This document shows, one piece after another, positions 7,130 through 14,997 of a stretch of 21,265 nt of DNA. A model generated the notes under the pieces. The model saw nothing but the letters and a program-made list of their open reading frames with translations. It searched no databases and was not told where the DNA came from. Both the position numbers and the translations under genes were made by a program. Origin of the DNA: a virus. The stretch lies in the IMG/VR virus record IMGVR_UViG_3300023174_006445, positions 1-21,265 of that record. The stretch is one strand, 5' to 3'. How positions within the stretch are numbered: position 1 is the stretch's first letter; the number at the start of each line of letters is the position of its first letter.

Positions 7130-7993
7130 TTAAAATATATCTAAATATTTCTCAACAGCACCATTTGATAATTTGATATAATCTTCATTTATATCAAATC
7201 CTATAAAATCTACACCTAATCTTTTACAAGCTACGCCTTCTGCGCCAGAACCACCAAATGGTATTACCACAAAACAATCAGTTTCAGGTTTAGATGATAA
7301 AATTAATTTTTCAGTTAATCTAAATGGTTTTTGAGTTGGATGCTTTAAACATTCATCTATATTAAACTTCTTTATTTCTTTAGCTGGATAAACTTGATCC
7401 TTATACAAAAAATATCTTTCACGACCGGCACCGCCGGCTAAAGTTGAAATATCCGTAAAAACATCTCTTGGTAAAGCACCTGATTCATGAGCAGTATAAA
7501 CTGTTTCCGCAGATGAGCCAAATCTGGCAGTTGTGCTTGCGGTGCGTTTTTTACCGGCTGAATTTTTCAAAAAAGATTCTGTATAAGGAACTCTTACAGC
7601 ATCACGATTAAATATAGGTTTATCTTTCCAAATATAAAGTATAGATTCATGCGTTCTCTGCCATCCATTATAAGTTGGGATGGTTTTATTTTGATAATGC
7701 CAAATTAACCATCTTTTTGGTAAATCTATACGAACTGATAAATAAGCAAGTATTTCAGAAAATCCATAAATATAAAGAGAGCCAGTTGGTTTTAAAACTC
7801 TAATACACTCTGCAATCCAAGTATCACACCAAATTAAATAGTCATTTAATTCTAAATTATCTTTACATATTCCAAAATCTACTTTAATGTTATATGGTGT
7901 ATCAGCAATAATTATATCGGCTGAATTGTCGTCTAATAGTTTAAGTCCAGCAACAACATCTATAAGATGAAATTTATTTAATTCTAATTTCAT
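7130..7993 (-). CDS. DNA methyltransferase (amino-methylating, beta-class order)
   Basis: The enzyme transfers a methyl group from S-adenosylmethionine to the exocyclic amine of adenine (N6) or cytosine (N4). The catalytic motif IV is ADTPYN (30-35), a variant of DPPY in which the first Pro is Thr. The SAM-binding motif I lies near the C-terminus as PFGGSGAEGVACKRLG (245-260) followed by FIGFDINEDYI. HPTQKP at 218-223 is the usual lead-in to it. Motif IV before motif I is the beta-class order. At 287 aa it is a complete single-domain enzyme. There is no adjacent restriction endonuclease gene, so it probably acts as an orphan that protects or marks phage DNA. It diverges from the topoisomerase gene at 8131 across a 137-nt gap that holds a perfect palindrome. 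Confidence 0.92.
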   Translation of the reverse strand: MKLELNKFHLIDVVAGLKLLDDNSADIIIADTPYNIKVDFGICKDNLELNDYLIWCDTWIAECIRVLKPTGSLYIYGFSEILAYLSVRIDLPKRWLIWHYQNKTIPTYNGWQRTHESILYIWKDKPIFNRDAVRVPYTESFLKNSAGKKRTASTTARFGSSAETVYTAHESGALPRDVFTDISTLAGGAGRERYFLYKDQVYPAKEIKKFNIDECLKHPTQKPFRLTEKLILSSKPETDCFVVIPFGGSGAEGVACKRLGVDFIGFDINEDYIKLSNGAVEKYLDIF

Positions 7994-8042
7994 GATATAT
8001 ATATGTAAATATAAATTAAAGTTGCTAAACTTATGTTTTAAA

Positions 8043-8064
8043 AGTTTATATAATTATATAAACT
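8043..8064. promoter_or_regulatory. 22-bp perfect palindrome in the methyltransferase/topoisomerase divergent gap
   Basis: Positions 8043-8064 read the same on both strands (half-site AGTTTATATAA). It lies between divergent genes starting at 7993 and 8131, so it could be an operator or a pair of back-to-back TATATA promoter elements. The AT-rich composition makes chance palindromes more likely than usual. Confidence 0.4.
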
Positions 8065-8130
8065 CTTTGTGTATTTTTTAATAAGACAGAAAGTTTATTT
8101 AATAGCAATTAAAAATAAATCAGGCACTAA

Positions 8131-9972
8131 ATGGCAATTGAAAATAAATATAAAAAGTTAGACGATATCACCCATGTTCTACAGAGATCTGGAATGTACT
8201 TGGGTTCTATAAAAAATCATATAGGAAATAAATGGAGTCTCAGTGAGGACAAAATGTCTTTTCAAGAAAGAACCTACAATCCTGGCTTTCTTAAATTATT
8301 TGATGAAATTATTATGAATTCAGTTGATGAATTCAAAAGAGAAGGCACTAAACTTAACACAATAAAAGTTTCTATTAACGAAAATAAAATATCTGTTTGG
8401 GATAATGGTGGCATTCCCGTTGTTAAACATCAAGAACATAACGAATGGATACCAGAAATGATTTTTTCAAATCTTAAAGCAGGTTCAAATTTCAATGACG
8501 AAGAAGAAAGAACTGGTTCAGGGACTAATGGCGTAGGTTCATCATTAGTAAACATATTCTCAAAAGAATTTACGGTTTCAACTTGTGATGGCAAAAACCA
8601 TTTTACTCAAATATTCTTTGATAATATGCGACAAAGAACCGAACCAACTATTGAAAAATCAAGAAAAAATCATACAGAAATAACTTATATTCCTGATTAT
8701 GTAAGATTCAATATGGAAGGTTTGGATGAAATACATTTTAATTTAATTAAAAAAAGAACTCTTGATATAGCTGCTTGTAATCCGGGTATTAAAATTTATT
8801 TTAATAATGAATTAGTATCGGCTAAAACATTTTCGGATTATATTAAACTTTATACCGATGGTGCTTTTGTTGAAACAAATAAAGAAAAAAATTGGCATAT
8901 TGGTATAGCAGCATCTAATGAAGGATTTAGACAAGTTTCATTTGTTAATTCAACAGAAACATATGATGGTGGAAGTCATTGCGATTATGTTTTAAATCAA
9001 ATAATTTCAGAATTAAGAGTATTTTTTCAGAAAAAGCATAAAGTAGATATAAAACCTTCGGAGATAAAAAATCATATTTTTCTTTTCTTAAATACTACAA
9101 TTATTAATCCAAGCTTTAGTTCGCAAACGAAGGAAAAGTTAATTACAGAAGTGAAAGATTTTGGCTATACATATCAAGTATCAACTAAATTAATTAAAGA
9201 TATATTAAAATCAGAAATAGTAGAAACTATATTAGATTGGATTGCTCGCAAAAAAGATGCAGATGCAAATAAATTAGCGAGAGAAGTTAATAAAAATTTA
9301 GCTAAAATTAAAGTTGATAAATTAATTGATGCAAAAGGTAAAGATAGATTGAAATGTAGCATTGCCTTATTTGAAGGTGATTCAGCTTCTTCTCCATTTA
9401 GAGATTATCGTAATACAGAAACACAAGGCGCTTTTTGTTTAAGAGGTAAGTTTGTTAATGCAATGGATATGACAAATGATAAATTGATTCAAAATAAAGA
9501 AGTTCTTAATTTTATGGCTGCTATGGGTTTAAGATTAGGTGAAGTTGCTGTTCCTGATAAATTACGATATGGAAAAATTTTAATTTATACGGACGCTGAT
9601 ACGGATGGTTCAAGTATTGCAGCTTTATTAATCAATTTCTTTTATAAGTATTGGCCAGAATTATTTTATCATAATATGGTGTATAGGGTAGAAACTCCAA
9701 TAGTGGTTAGTCAAAATATAAAATCAAAAAAGAAAATTAATTTTTATACACAAGACGAATATGCTAAATGGTTAGATTCAATAAACGCAAAAGATTGGAT
9801 TATAAAATATAAGAAAGGATTAGCGGCTTTATCTAATGACGAATATGAAGAAATTATTTTAAAACCAAGGTTAATGTCTATTTTACCAGATGAGTTTTCA
9901 TCAGATAGTTTGAACATATGGTTTGGAAAAGATTCTGAATTAAGAAAAGAACAATTATTAAAACTACAATAA
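8131..9972 (+). CDS. Phage type II DNA topoisomerase, large subunit (GyrB-like; gp39 and gp60 in one chain)
   Basis: This is the ATPase and Toprim subunit that partners the gp52-like protein at 4295-5638. The GHKL ATPase site is clear: EIIMNSVDE (59-67, Glu59 and Asn63), DNGGIP (91-96, Asp91) and GSGTNGVGSS (129-138). SSQTKEKL at 330-337 holds the QTK loop lysine that senses the ATP gamma-phosphate. The Toprim metal site is FEGDSAS (Glu415) and YTDADTDGSS (Asp488, Asp490, Asp492). At 613 aa it corresponds to T4 gp39 plus gp60, which are two separate genes in T4 but continuous here. No bypass or intron is seen. A strong rho-independent terminator follows directly after the stop. The start is set at MAIENKYKKLDDITHVLQR, which matches the family's usual N-terminus. 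Confidence 0.96.
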   Translation: MAIENKYKKLDDITHVLQRSGMYLGSIKNHIGNKWSLSEDKMSFQERTYNPGFLKLFDEIIMNSVDEFKREGTKLNTIKVSINENKISVWDNGGIPVVKHQEHNEWIPEMIFSNLKAGSNFNDEEERTGSGTNGVGSSLVNIFSKEFTVSTCDGKNHFTQIFFDNMRQRTEPTIEKSRKNHTEITYIPDYVRFNMEGLDEIHFNLIKKRTLDIAACNPGIKIYFNNELVSAKTFSDYIKLYTDGAFVETNKEKNWHIGIAASNEGFRQVSFVNSTETYDGGSHCDYVLNQIISELRVFFQKKHKVDIKPSEIKNHIFLFLNTTIINPSFSSQTKEKLITEVKDFGYTYQVSTKLIKDILKSEIVETILDWIARKKDADANKLAREVNKNLAKIKVDKLIDAKGKDRLKCSIALFEGDSASSPFRDYRNTETQGAFCLRGKFVNAMDMTNDKLIQNKEVLNFMAAMGLRLGEVAVPDKLRYGKILIYTDADTDGSSIAALLINFFYKYWPELFYHNMVYRVETPIVVSQNIKSKKKINFYTQDEYAKWLDSINAKDWIIKYKKGLAALSNDEYEEIILKPRLMSILPDEFSSDSLNIWFGKDSELRKEQLLKLQ

Positions 9973-10002
9973 AAAAAGCAACTCATTTGAGTTGCTTTTT
10001 TT
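9971..10002 (+). terminator. Bidirectional rho-independent terminator after the topoisomerase gene
   Basis: A GCAACTC/GAGTTGC stem is flanked by A7 on one side and T7 on the other. It can end the topoisomerase transcript and the convergent transcript of the gene ending at 10009. Confidence 0.9.
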
Positions 10003-10008
10003 ATTGTT

Positions 10009-10509
10009 TTATATTATAACGTCATCTGGATTCCAATAAGGCTTTGGATTTTCTCTTAAATCCAACATTCTTCTCTCATAATCTTCGATTTGTTCATAAG
10101 TTAACCATTCTGGTTTTACTGGTAATTTTTCCCATGTTTCTTTCATTTTGGCAATATGTTCTTCGATGTTCTTCGTAAAAAGAACATTTTCCGAACCATT
10201 TCCATAATGCAAAAAATACTCACAATCATTTCTTAATCTATCAAGAAACATATAATTAAATTTATCATTATTCGTTTCATAATTTTCATTTACAAATGAT
10301 TCAAAAGATTTAATCTTTTTTTCTTTTGTTGAAAGGAATTTTTCACCATCTAATGTTTTATTATTCGGTTTAGATATTTTACCTTTGTCAGGTGTATCTG
10401 CTAAAAACTCCTCACCATCCATTTTTGGTTGTGTTTTTGTTAAAGGCTTAGCAGCTTTTGCATCTATGTTAGATAGAGATTGTTCTGGTTTTAATTTTTT
10501 ATTTTGCAT
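10009..10509 (-). CDS. Hypothetical protein, 166 aa, with an internal capsid-targeting-like motif
   Basis: No enzyme family recognised. Two short repeats, DGEEFL (31-36) and DGEKFL (54-59), lie in a Lys- and Pro-rich, probably unstructured N-terminus. Residues 65-76 read KIKSFESFVNEN, which closely resembles the leader found at the starts of the neighbouring proteins (MK..K.FE...). The C-terminal 90 residues are charged and contain KPEWLTYEQIEDYERRML. The gene is last in a four-gene minus-strand cluster and overlaps the preceding gene by 11 nt. The placement of the leader motif suggests either an extended N-terminus upstream of an old start, or a cleavable propeptide with a longer leader. Virion location is inference. 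Confidence 0.75.
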   Translation of the reverse strand: MQNKKLKPEQSLSNIDAKAAKPLTKTQPKMDGEEFLADTPDKGKISKPNNKTLDGEKFLSTKEKKIKSFESFVNENYETNNDKFNYMFLDRLRNDCEYFLHYGNGSENVLFTKNIEEHIAKMKETWEKLPVKPEWLTYEQIEDYERRMLDLRENPKPYWNPDDVII

Positions 10510-10741
10510 TTATATATTTATTTATTTTTTCAAGAGCGGTTTTTAATTCTAATTCTGATAAATTAATTGAATTAATTTTTTTAGCAATTATAGAATCAAG
10601 TAAATCAATAATTATATCATTTAATAAATGTTCCTTACCTTCTAAATGTAAACGATTTGTTTTAATTTTCATAACTATATCCTGCAATTCAGAGATATTT
10701 TCCATTTTTTCAAACAATTGATTATACTTAAATATTTTCAT
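10499..10741 (-). CDS. Small protein with LFE leader, 80 aa
   Basis: It begins MKIFKYNQLFEKMEN, so it carries a short positively charged leader ending in LFE, as its neighbours do. The remaining 65 residues are helical and Leu/Ile/Lys-rich, with no recognised domain. It starts 3 nt after the gene at 10745-11188 and overlaps the next gene by 11 nt, so translation is probably coupled. In T4, small internal proteins of this size with such leaders are packaged in the head and trimmed by the prohead protease after L/I-x-E. The same fate is inferred here. Confidence 0.7.
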   Translation of the reverse strand: MKIFKYNQLFEKMENISELQDIVMKIKTNRLHLEGKEHLLNDIIIDLLDSIIAKKINSINLSELELKTALEKINKYINAK

Positions 10742-10744
10742 AGT

Positions 10745-11188
10745 TTATATATTAATTTGATAGTCTGAATTTCCTTTTAAAACTTTAGAAAGTAATTCTT
10801 TATTTTCTAAATTTTCTACAAAATTAATAAATGAATCTAATAATTCCATTACTTCGTCCAATTCCATTAAATTATAATCTAATTTATCATGTATTTTCTG
10901 AAAATCACCCATAACAATATCAGATTCATATCTATCAACTAAATTCCAAACTTCATCAATAATTTTATTAATAGATTTTTTTTGTAATTCTAAATTGTTT
11001 AATAATTGTTTATATCGTTTTACATCATCATACACATCTTTTATTGTAATTGCTGTTATGTTAATAATATGTTTAGTTATTTCTATTTCTATTTTTTTAG
11101 AAATTTTTGTATATTTATCAACTAATTCTTGTTTTTGTTCCGGTGATAATTTCCAATCACTATTTTCAAAAAATTTTATGTATTTCAT
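10745..11188 (-). CDS. Helical protein with FFE leader, 147 aa
   Basis: The N-terminus MKYIKFFENSDWKLS has the leader pattern of the cluster, with FFE in place of LFE. The rest looks like a long helical bundle or coiled coil (heptad-like spacing of Leu and Ile from about residue 20 to 140), is highly charged and has no Cys. No family recognised. It follows the 11205-11969 gene by 16 nt on the same strand. A role as an internal head protein or scaffold component would fit its leader and shape, but nothing in the sequence proves it. Confidence 0.75.
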   Translation of the reverse strand: MKYIKFFENSDWKLSPEQKQELVDKYTKISKKIEIEITKHIINITAITIKDVYDDVKRYKQLLNNLELQKKSINKIIDEVWNLVDRYESDIVMGDFQKIHDKLDYNLMELDEVMELLDSFINFVENLENKELLSKVLKGNSDYQINI

Positions 11189-11204
11189 TATTTTAAAATT
11201 ATTT

Positions 11205-11969
11205 TTAAGATCCAGTTATTGTATCATAACCATTATTTATAGCATATTTGGCAATTTTAACTAAATCATCTATATATGTATTATCATCAGAATGTGAAGC
11301 ACCACTATAAAAGCGAATATTGCCTGTATTTTGGATTGAATCAATTGGTTCTGATTTATTGTTTTTAGCAGAATCAGATCGGTTTATAATTTCTTTGGCT
11401 GGTATATTAAATACAAAATCATCGGCATCTATATCAAATCCCATTTTTCTTAAAATTCTTTGGGCAGTTGAATTGCTAACATTTAATTGCGTTGTTTCTT
11501 TTTCAATATCATTATTATTTTCACGAATTGGAATTCTAATAACTCTTATTGTATCAATTGGTTGTCCTTTTTGATAGTGAACTATTAATTTTTTTGAACT
11601 ATAAACCTCAGCAGTTAATTTACCTAACACAAGTTTATTATTTTTAGCAAATTCTTGAACTGCTCTAATAATTTTTTCTAATTGTTCTCTTGTTTCTACA
11701 CCTGGATATAAATTAACTATTCCAGTTCTTTCAAATGCATACACGCCATCAGGAGTAAATTCTGCTTCATCGTAAGATTTAATTAAATTTTTATTAGCAA
11801 GATAAGATTTAAATGCATAAGATATGTGTAATAAATTATCCAATTCAGGTTTATAAACTGAGATAAGATTGCCTTTATCATCTATCATATTTTGCTTGCC
11901 ATAATCCTTGATTGAAAAAGTTATACTTTCATTTAAATTCCAATTTTCAAATAATTTTAAATACTTCAT
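11205..11969 (-). CDS. Hypothetical protein with LFE leader, 254 aa
   Basis: It starts MKYLKLFENWNLNES, the clearest example of the short leader with the L-F-E motif that T4-type prohead proteases cut behind. After the leader come mixed alpha/beta sequence and, around 125-215, segments such as LVLGKLTAEVYSSKKLIVHY and IRVIRIPIREN that look like beta strands. No catalytic motif was recognised. It is first in the minus-strand cluster and diverges from the exonuclease gene across 50 nt of AT-rich DNA. No host-type promoter is visible in that gap, so transcription by a phage-modified polymerase is likely. Confidence 0.75.
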   Translation of the reverse strand: MKYLKLFENWNLNESITFSIKDYGKQNMIDDKGNLISVYKPELDNLLHISYAFKSYLANKNLIKSYDEAEFTPDGVYAFERTGIVNLYPGVETREQLEKIIRAVQEFAKNNKLVLGKLTAEVYSSKKLIVHYQKGQPIDTIRVIRIPIRENNNDIEKETTQLNVSNSTAQRILRKMGFDIDADDFVFNIPAKEIINRSDSAKNNKSEPIDSIQNTGNIRFYSGASHSDDNTYIDDLVKIAKYAINNGYDTITGS

Positions 11970-12019
11970 AATGTATATATTTTTTAAACTAAATCAAAAA
12001 TTAAAAATATAATCGTATT

Positions 12020-13006
12020 ATGAATATAAAGTGTAATTTAATAGTTGATTTAAACTATATCCTCATGAGAGCAGTATTCACACTTTCCAAATCAAATGTT
12101 TTATATGGCAATTTATCCAAAGCATTAGAAACAAGTGTAACTAATTATAGACAATGGTTTCCATTTTCAAAGGTTTATCTTGTATCTGATTCAAAAGAAA
12201 AATCATGGAGAAAATCTATTTACAATGAATACAAAGCAAATAGAAAAAGAGACAACGACATTGATTGGGATTTTGTATACTCTACTTATGACGAATTTAA
12301 AAAATATATCTCCGATAAAGGATTTAGAATACTTGAATTAGGAGGAATTGAAGGCGATGATTGGATATCATATGTTGTGCAAACTTCTAATTTGAATGGT
12401 ATGTGTAATATAATTGTTTCAAATGACCACGATATAAAACAACTTTTGAAGTTTGATGAAAATGAGGGGTATATTAATTTAATGACTAATGAAATTTTCA
12501 ATAAAACCAAATTATTTTTACCACAAAATTATAATATTTTTATAAATAAATTGAAAAAACAAAATAATGATGACATTTTTTGTTTAAATAATAACGTGGC
12601 TTTTATCAAAATGATTTCTTCTTTTATTGAAAAACATGAAGTTGTTGAAATAAATCCTATACAATCATTAGTTGTTAAAATTATTTCTGGTGATACCTCA
12701 GATAACATTAGTTCTGTATGGACAACATATTCGGAAAATGGGAAAAAAAGAGGTGTTGGAGAAAAAAGTGCTTTAGCTATTTTTGAAAAATATATTGCTG
12801 AATTTGGCGAACCTTCATTAGAAGATCCTGAATTGGTTGAAAATATTGCTGATTTAGTATTAGAAAAAAGGAAAGTTCCAGTATCAAATATGGGTAAAAT
12901 AATTGAAAATTTATCTTTAAATAAACAATTAGTAGATTTAAGATTATCTAATTTACCAAATCATATAATTACAAAAATGGAAAATAAATTTAACAATTAT
13001 GTATGA
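12020..13006 (+). CDS. RNase H / 5'-3' exonuclease (FEN-1 family, T4 Rnh-like)
   Basis: The enzyme should remove RNA primers and flaps from lagging-strand fragments during phage replication. All family metal ligands are visible: IVDLNYILMR (Asp10), SDSKEKSWRKSIYNEYKANR (Asp57 with the basic WRK..YK..R stretch), GIEGDDW (Glu111, Asp113, Asp114), VSNDHDIKQL (Asp136, Asp138) and SGDTSDNI (Asp225, Asp228). GVGEKSALAIFEKY (245-258) is the helix-hairpin-helix-like DNA-binding loop. The length of 328 aa compares with 305 in T4. It overlaps the next gene by 8 nt (ATG at 12999 inside its end), so the two are probably translated together. No host-type promoter lies in front of it. Confidence 0.95.
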   Translation: MNIKCNLIVDLNYILMRAVFTLSKSNVLYGNLSKALETSVTNYRQWFPFSKVYLVSDSKEKSWRKSIYNEYKANRKRDNDIDWDFVYSTYDEFKKYISDKGFRILELGGIEGDDWISYVVQTSNLNGMCNIIVSNDHDIKQLLKFDENEGYINLMTNEIFNKTKLFLPQNYNIFINKLKKQNNDDIFCLNNNVAFIKMISSFIEKHEVVEINPIQSLVVKIISGDTSDNISSVWTTYSENGKKRGVGEKSALAIFEKYIAEFGEPSLEDPELVENIADLVLEKRKVPVSNMGKIIENLSLNKQLVDLRLSNLPNHIITKMENKFNNYV

Positions 13007-13523
13007 TGAAGGACAACAATATCTTTACAATAAAATCTTTAAACAAGGTATTTTAAATAAAGAAAAATTAAATTTATTACGCTCACATGATAGAGAAATA
13101 CAATCAGTATTTGGTAATTATAATTTAAGTAAAGATTTTATTTTAGAAATTAATGCTTATTTCAATTATTGTAAAGAAATTATAATGACTAATCCTTCTT
13201 ATGTGACTGATATACTTTCGTATGATAAAATATTATTGGAAAAAAATAAACATGTTATAATAAGCAATGAGATCCTTTTAATTAAGGAAAAACTTGAAGA
13301 AAAATTAAATAAAAGAAGTAAAATTATTGGCAAAGTTTATAACTACAAAACTAATAAATTAGAATATGAATTAGAAGATGGGGCATTTGTTGAAATATCC
13401 AAAGATAGTTTATCAAAACCAATAATCGAATTAGATAAATCAATTTTTCCTGATTGTTGGTTATATATATCTGGAGATATTGCATCTTTACGAAACAATA
13501 GAATTAACGATATTTTGGAATGA
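12999..13523 (+). CDS. Hypothetical protein, 174 aa
   Basis: No family recognised. The N-terminal 95 residues are helical (MYDEGQQYLYNKIFKQGIL onward). Residues 100-125 form a Lys/Glu-rich helix, and the C-terminus looks like beta strands (SKIIGKVYNYKTNKLEYELE and DGAFVEISKDSL). That arrangement would suit a small beta-barrel preceded by a coiled coil. It overlaps the exonuclease gene by 8 nt at its start and the next gene by 4 nt at its end. This three-gene coupling suggests joint expression with replication functions. Confidence 0.75.
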   Translation: MYDEGQQYLYNKIFKQGILNKEKLNLLRSHDREIQSVFGNYNLSKDFILEINAYFNYCKEIIMTNPSYVTDILSYDKILLEKNKHVIISNEILLIKEKLEEKLNKRSKIIGKVYNYKTNKLEYELEDGAFVEISKDSLSKPIIELDKSIFPDCWLYISGDIASLRNNRINDILE

Positions 13524-13957
13524 TATTTAAAGTTGATTTAATACATAATTTAGATTTTTATTCTAAAGAAGAATTTAATGTAATTAACGATTTATTTAAT
13601 AAATTAAATTGGTATGGAGAATTAGAACCATCGAATGGGTCTGTTATACTTTTAACTAAAGTTTCGCATATTATCGAAAATTTTTTTATTGAAAATAATA
13701 TATTGTGGGGTAATATCAAATTATTAGATACAACTAATGGGAAAATTATTAAAGAAATCTTAAAAGATGTCAATTTTAACATACTACCAATTTTGAATAG
13801 GGAAAACAGAATATTAAATATATTAGACAACACTGATCATAAATATATATACCCATCTGATTTATTAAAATTATATGGATTAATGTTTTGTAAAAGAGCT
13901 TCTTATAAAGGTAATAAATTATATAAAATATTTACATTTGATATAATTTCATCTTAA
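13520..13957 (+). CDS. Prohead-protease-like protein without a visible catalytic serine, 145 aa
   Basis: The middle and end of this protein resemble the phage prohead protease fold (T4 gp21 / herpes assemblin type). TKVSHIIENFFIENNILWGN (46-65) corresponds to the strand carrying the catalytic His (here His50). NIKLLDTTNGKIIKEIL (65-81) matches the GxIxxLxTxxGKxxKxLL segment. YKIFTFDII (135-143) matches the KLITFDIV strand. The expected ISSRG segment with the nucleophilic Ser is replaced by NILPILNRENR (87-97). If the homology is right, this is an inactive paralogue, perhaps a regulator or structural partner of the true protease. The match is from memory of family patterns, so the call is tentative. 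Its start overlaps the previous gene by 4 nt (ATGA). Confidence 0.4.
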   Translation: MIFKVDLIHNLDFYSKEEFNVINDLFNKLNWYGELEPSNGSVILLTKVSHIIENFFIENNILWGNIKLLDTTNGKIIKEILKDVNFNILPILNRENRILNILDNTDHKYIYPSDLLKLYGLMFCKRASYKGNKLYKIFTFDIISS

Positions 13958-14002
13958 AATTTTATTACTTATATATTTATTTTCAACTTAATTTTTATTA
14001 TT

Positions 14003-14018
14003 TATATAAAAAATAAAA
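14003..14018 (+). promoter_or_regulatory. Putative phage promoter element, TATATA plus A-rich tract
   Basis: TATATAAAAAATAAAA lies 23 nt before the VWA start at 14026. It is a near copy of the element before both homing endonucleases, with two extra A residues. Confidence 0.35.
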
Positions 14019-14025
14019 ATAAATT

Positions 14026-14751
14026 ATGCAAGAAAATAATTTAACACAAACCGAAATTGTGGTAGTTTTAGACCGTTCTGGCTCTATGGGCTCAATAGCT
14101 AAAGCAACAGTAGAAGGATTTAATACCTTTCTTAATGAACAAAAAAATGCTGAAGGTGAAGCCTATCTTACTTTGGTTCAATTTGATGACAGATATGAAG
14201 TTAATTATAAATCCGTACCTATTAAAGATGTTCCAGAATTAATTAATGGGGAAACATATATACCTCGTGCAACCACTGCTCTTTTTGATTCAATTGGTAA
14301 AACAATAAATGAATTACAAACTGATAGAGATGTAGTGTTTGTAATTATAACAGATGGACATGAAAATGCTTCAAAAGAATTTAAACAAGAAGCAATTAAA
14401 AATATGATAGAAACATTGGAAAAAGAAAATAATTGGAAATTTTTATTTTTAGCTGCTAATCAAGATGCAGTGACTACTGGTCGTTCGATTGGAGTTAAAA
14501 GTTCTAATAGTATGAGTTGGGCGGCTAGTGCTGATGGTGTTGGTAATACTTTCGTGTCTATGAGTGCTAATATAGGTTCTTATCGCAAAGCTAAAACATC
14601 TTATGATTCATATGTAGCAGAAAATTCAGATAAAAACATTAATTATGCTGATTATATGGCAGAAGCTAGTTTACAAAGCTTATCATTTTCGGATAAACAA
14701 AGAGACAAATCTATGGATAAAAAAGAAGATAAAACAGATAAAAATGCATAA
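14026..14751 (+). CDS. VWA-domain protein
   Basis: A single von Willebrand factor A domain fills residues 8 to about 160. The metal-ion-dependent adhesion site is complete: DRSGSM (Asp16, Ser18, Ser20), the Thr in PRATTALFD (Thr83/84) and ITDGHENAS (Asp110). The C-terminus is a charged, Lys/Asp-rich tail. There is no signal peptide, so the protein is cytoplasmic. VWA domains mediate metal-dependent protein contacts, often in complexes with AAA+ ATPases, but none is encoded next to it. The QTEIVVVLDRSGSMGSIAKATVEGFNTF type is common in large phages, where its role is unknown. A degraded reading frame begins inside its last codons. A TATATA-type element precedes it, so it probably starts a new transcription unit. 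Confidence 0.9.
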   Translation: MQENNLTQTEIVVVLDRSGSMGSIAKATVEGFNTFLNEQKNAEGEAYLTLVQFDDRYEVNYKSVPIKDVPELINGETYIPRATTALFDSIGKTINELQTDRDVVFVIITDGHENASKEFKQEAIKNMIETLEKENNWKFLFLAANQDAVTTGRSIGVKSSNSMSWAASADGVGNTFVSMSANIGSYRKAKTSYDSYVAENSDKNINYADYMAEASLQSLSFSDKQRDKSMDKKEDKTDKNA

Positions 14752-14968
14752 TCAATCTTTAGCAGCTATTGAAAAAGAAATTCAATAGTCAAATCGAACC
14801 AATTAATTTATGGGTTAAAACACCATATAAAAGTGGTATTTTTGATTCTGCTGGTTGTATGGCTATTTTGAATTAAATTTATGTAAAAATCTAACATTAG
14901 AAAATATGGATGAAACTGCAAAAAGAGCAAATGAAATTAGAAATAAATATAATATTAAAAAATCGTGA
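14744..14968 (+). pseudogene. Frameshifted remnant of a ~70-residue gene
   Basis: Three short open segments in different frames follow one another without gaps. An ATG at 14744 opens MHNQSLAAIEKEIQ and stops at 14788. A second frame reads NSQIEPINLWVKTPYKSG and onward to a stop at 14876. A third reads LNLCKNLTLENMDETAKRAN and onward to a TGA at 14966. Joined, they give one plausible small protein with an ATG that overlaps the VWA stop. Two frame changes are needed, so it is either a decayed gene or carries base errors in A- or T-runs. The function is unknown. It lies directly before a terminator, as the last gene of the VWA unit would. Confidence 0.5.
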
Positions 14969-14990
14969 GTAAAAACTTACGATTTTTTAT
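14957..14990 (+). terminator. Rho-independent terminator with 14-bp stem
   Basis: The stem runs from the A-rich arm at 14957-14970 to the T-rich arm at 14975-14988, with an AAAA loop and one G-T pair. It closes the VWA unit and ends 8-10 nt before the next likely start codon. Confidence 0.8.
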
Positions 14991-14997
14991 TAATACA

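Noticed and set aside
14965-14997. GTG start at 14965 for the clamp-loader-like gene
   Set aside because: It would begin translation inside the 14-bp terminator hairpin. The ATG at 14998 is free of it and gives the more plausible N-terminus.
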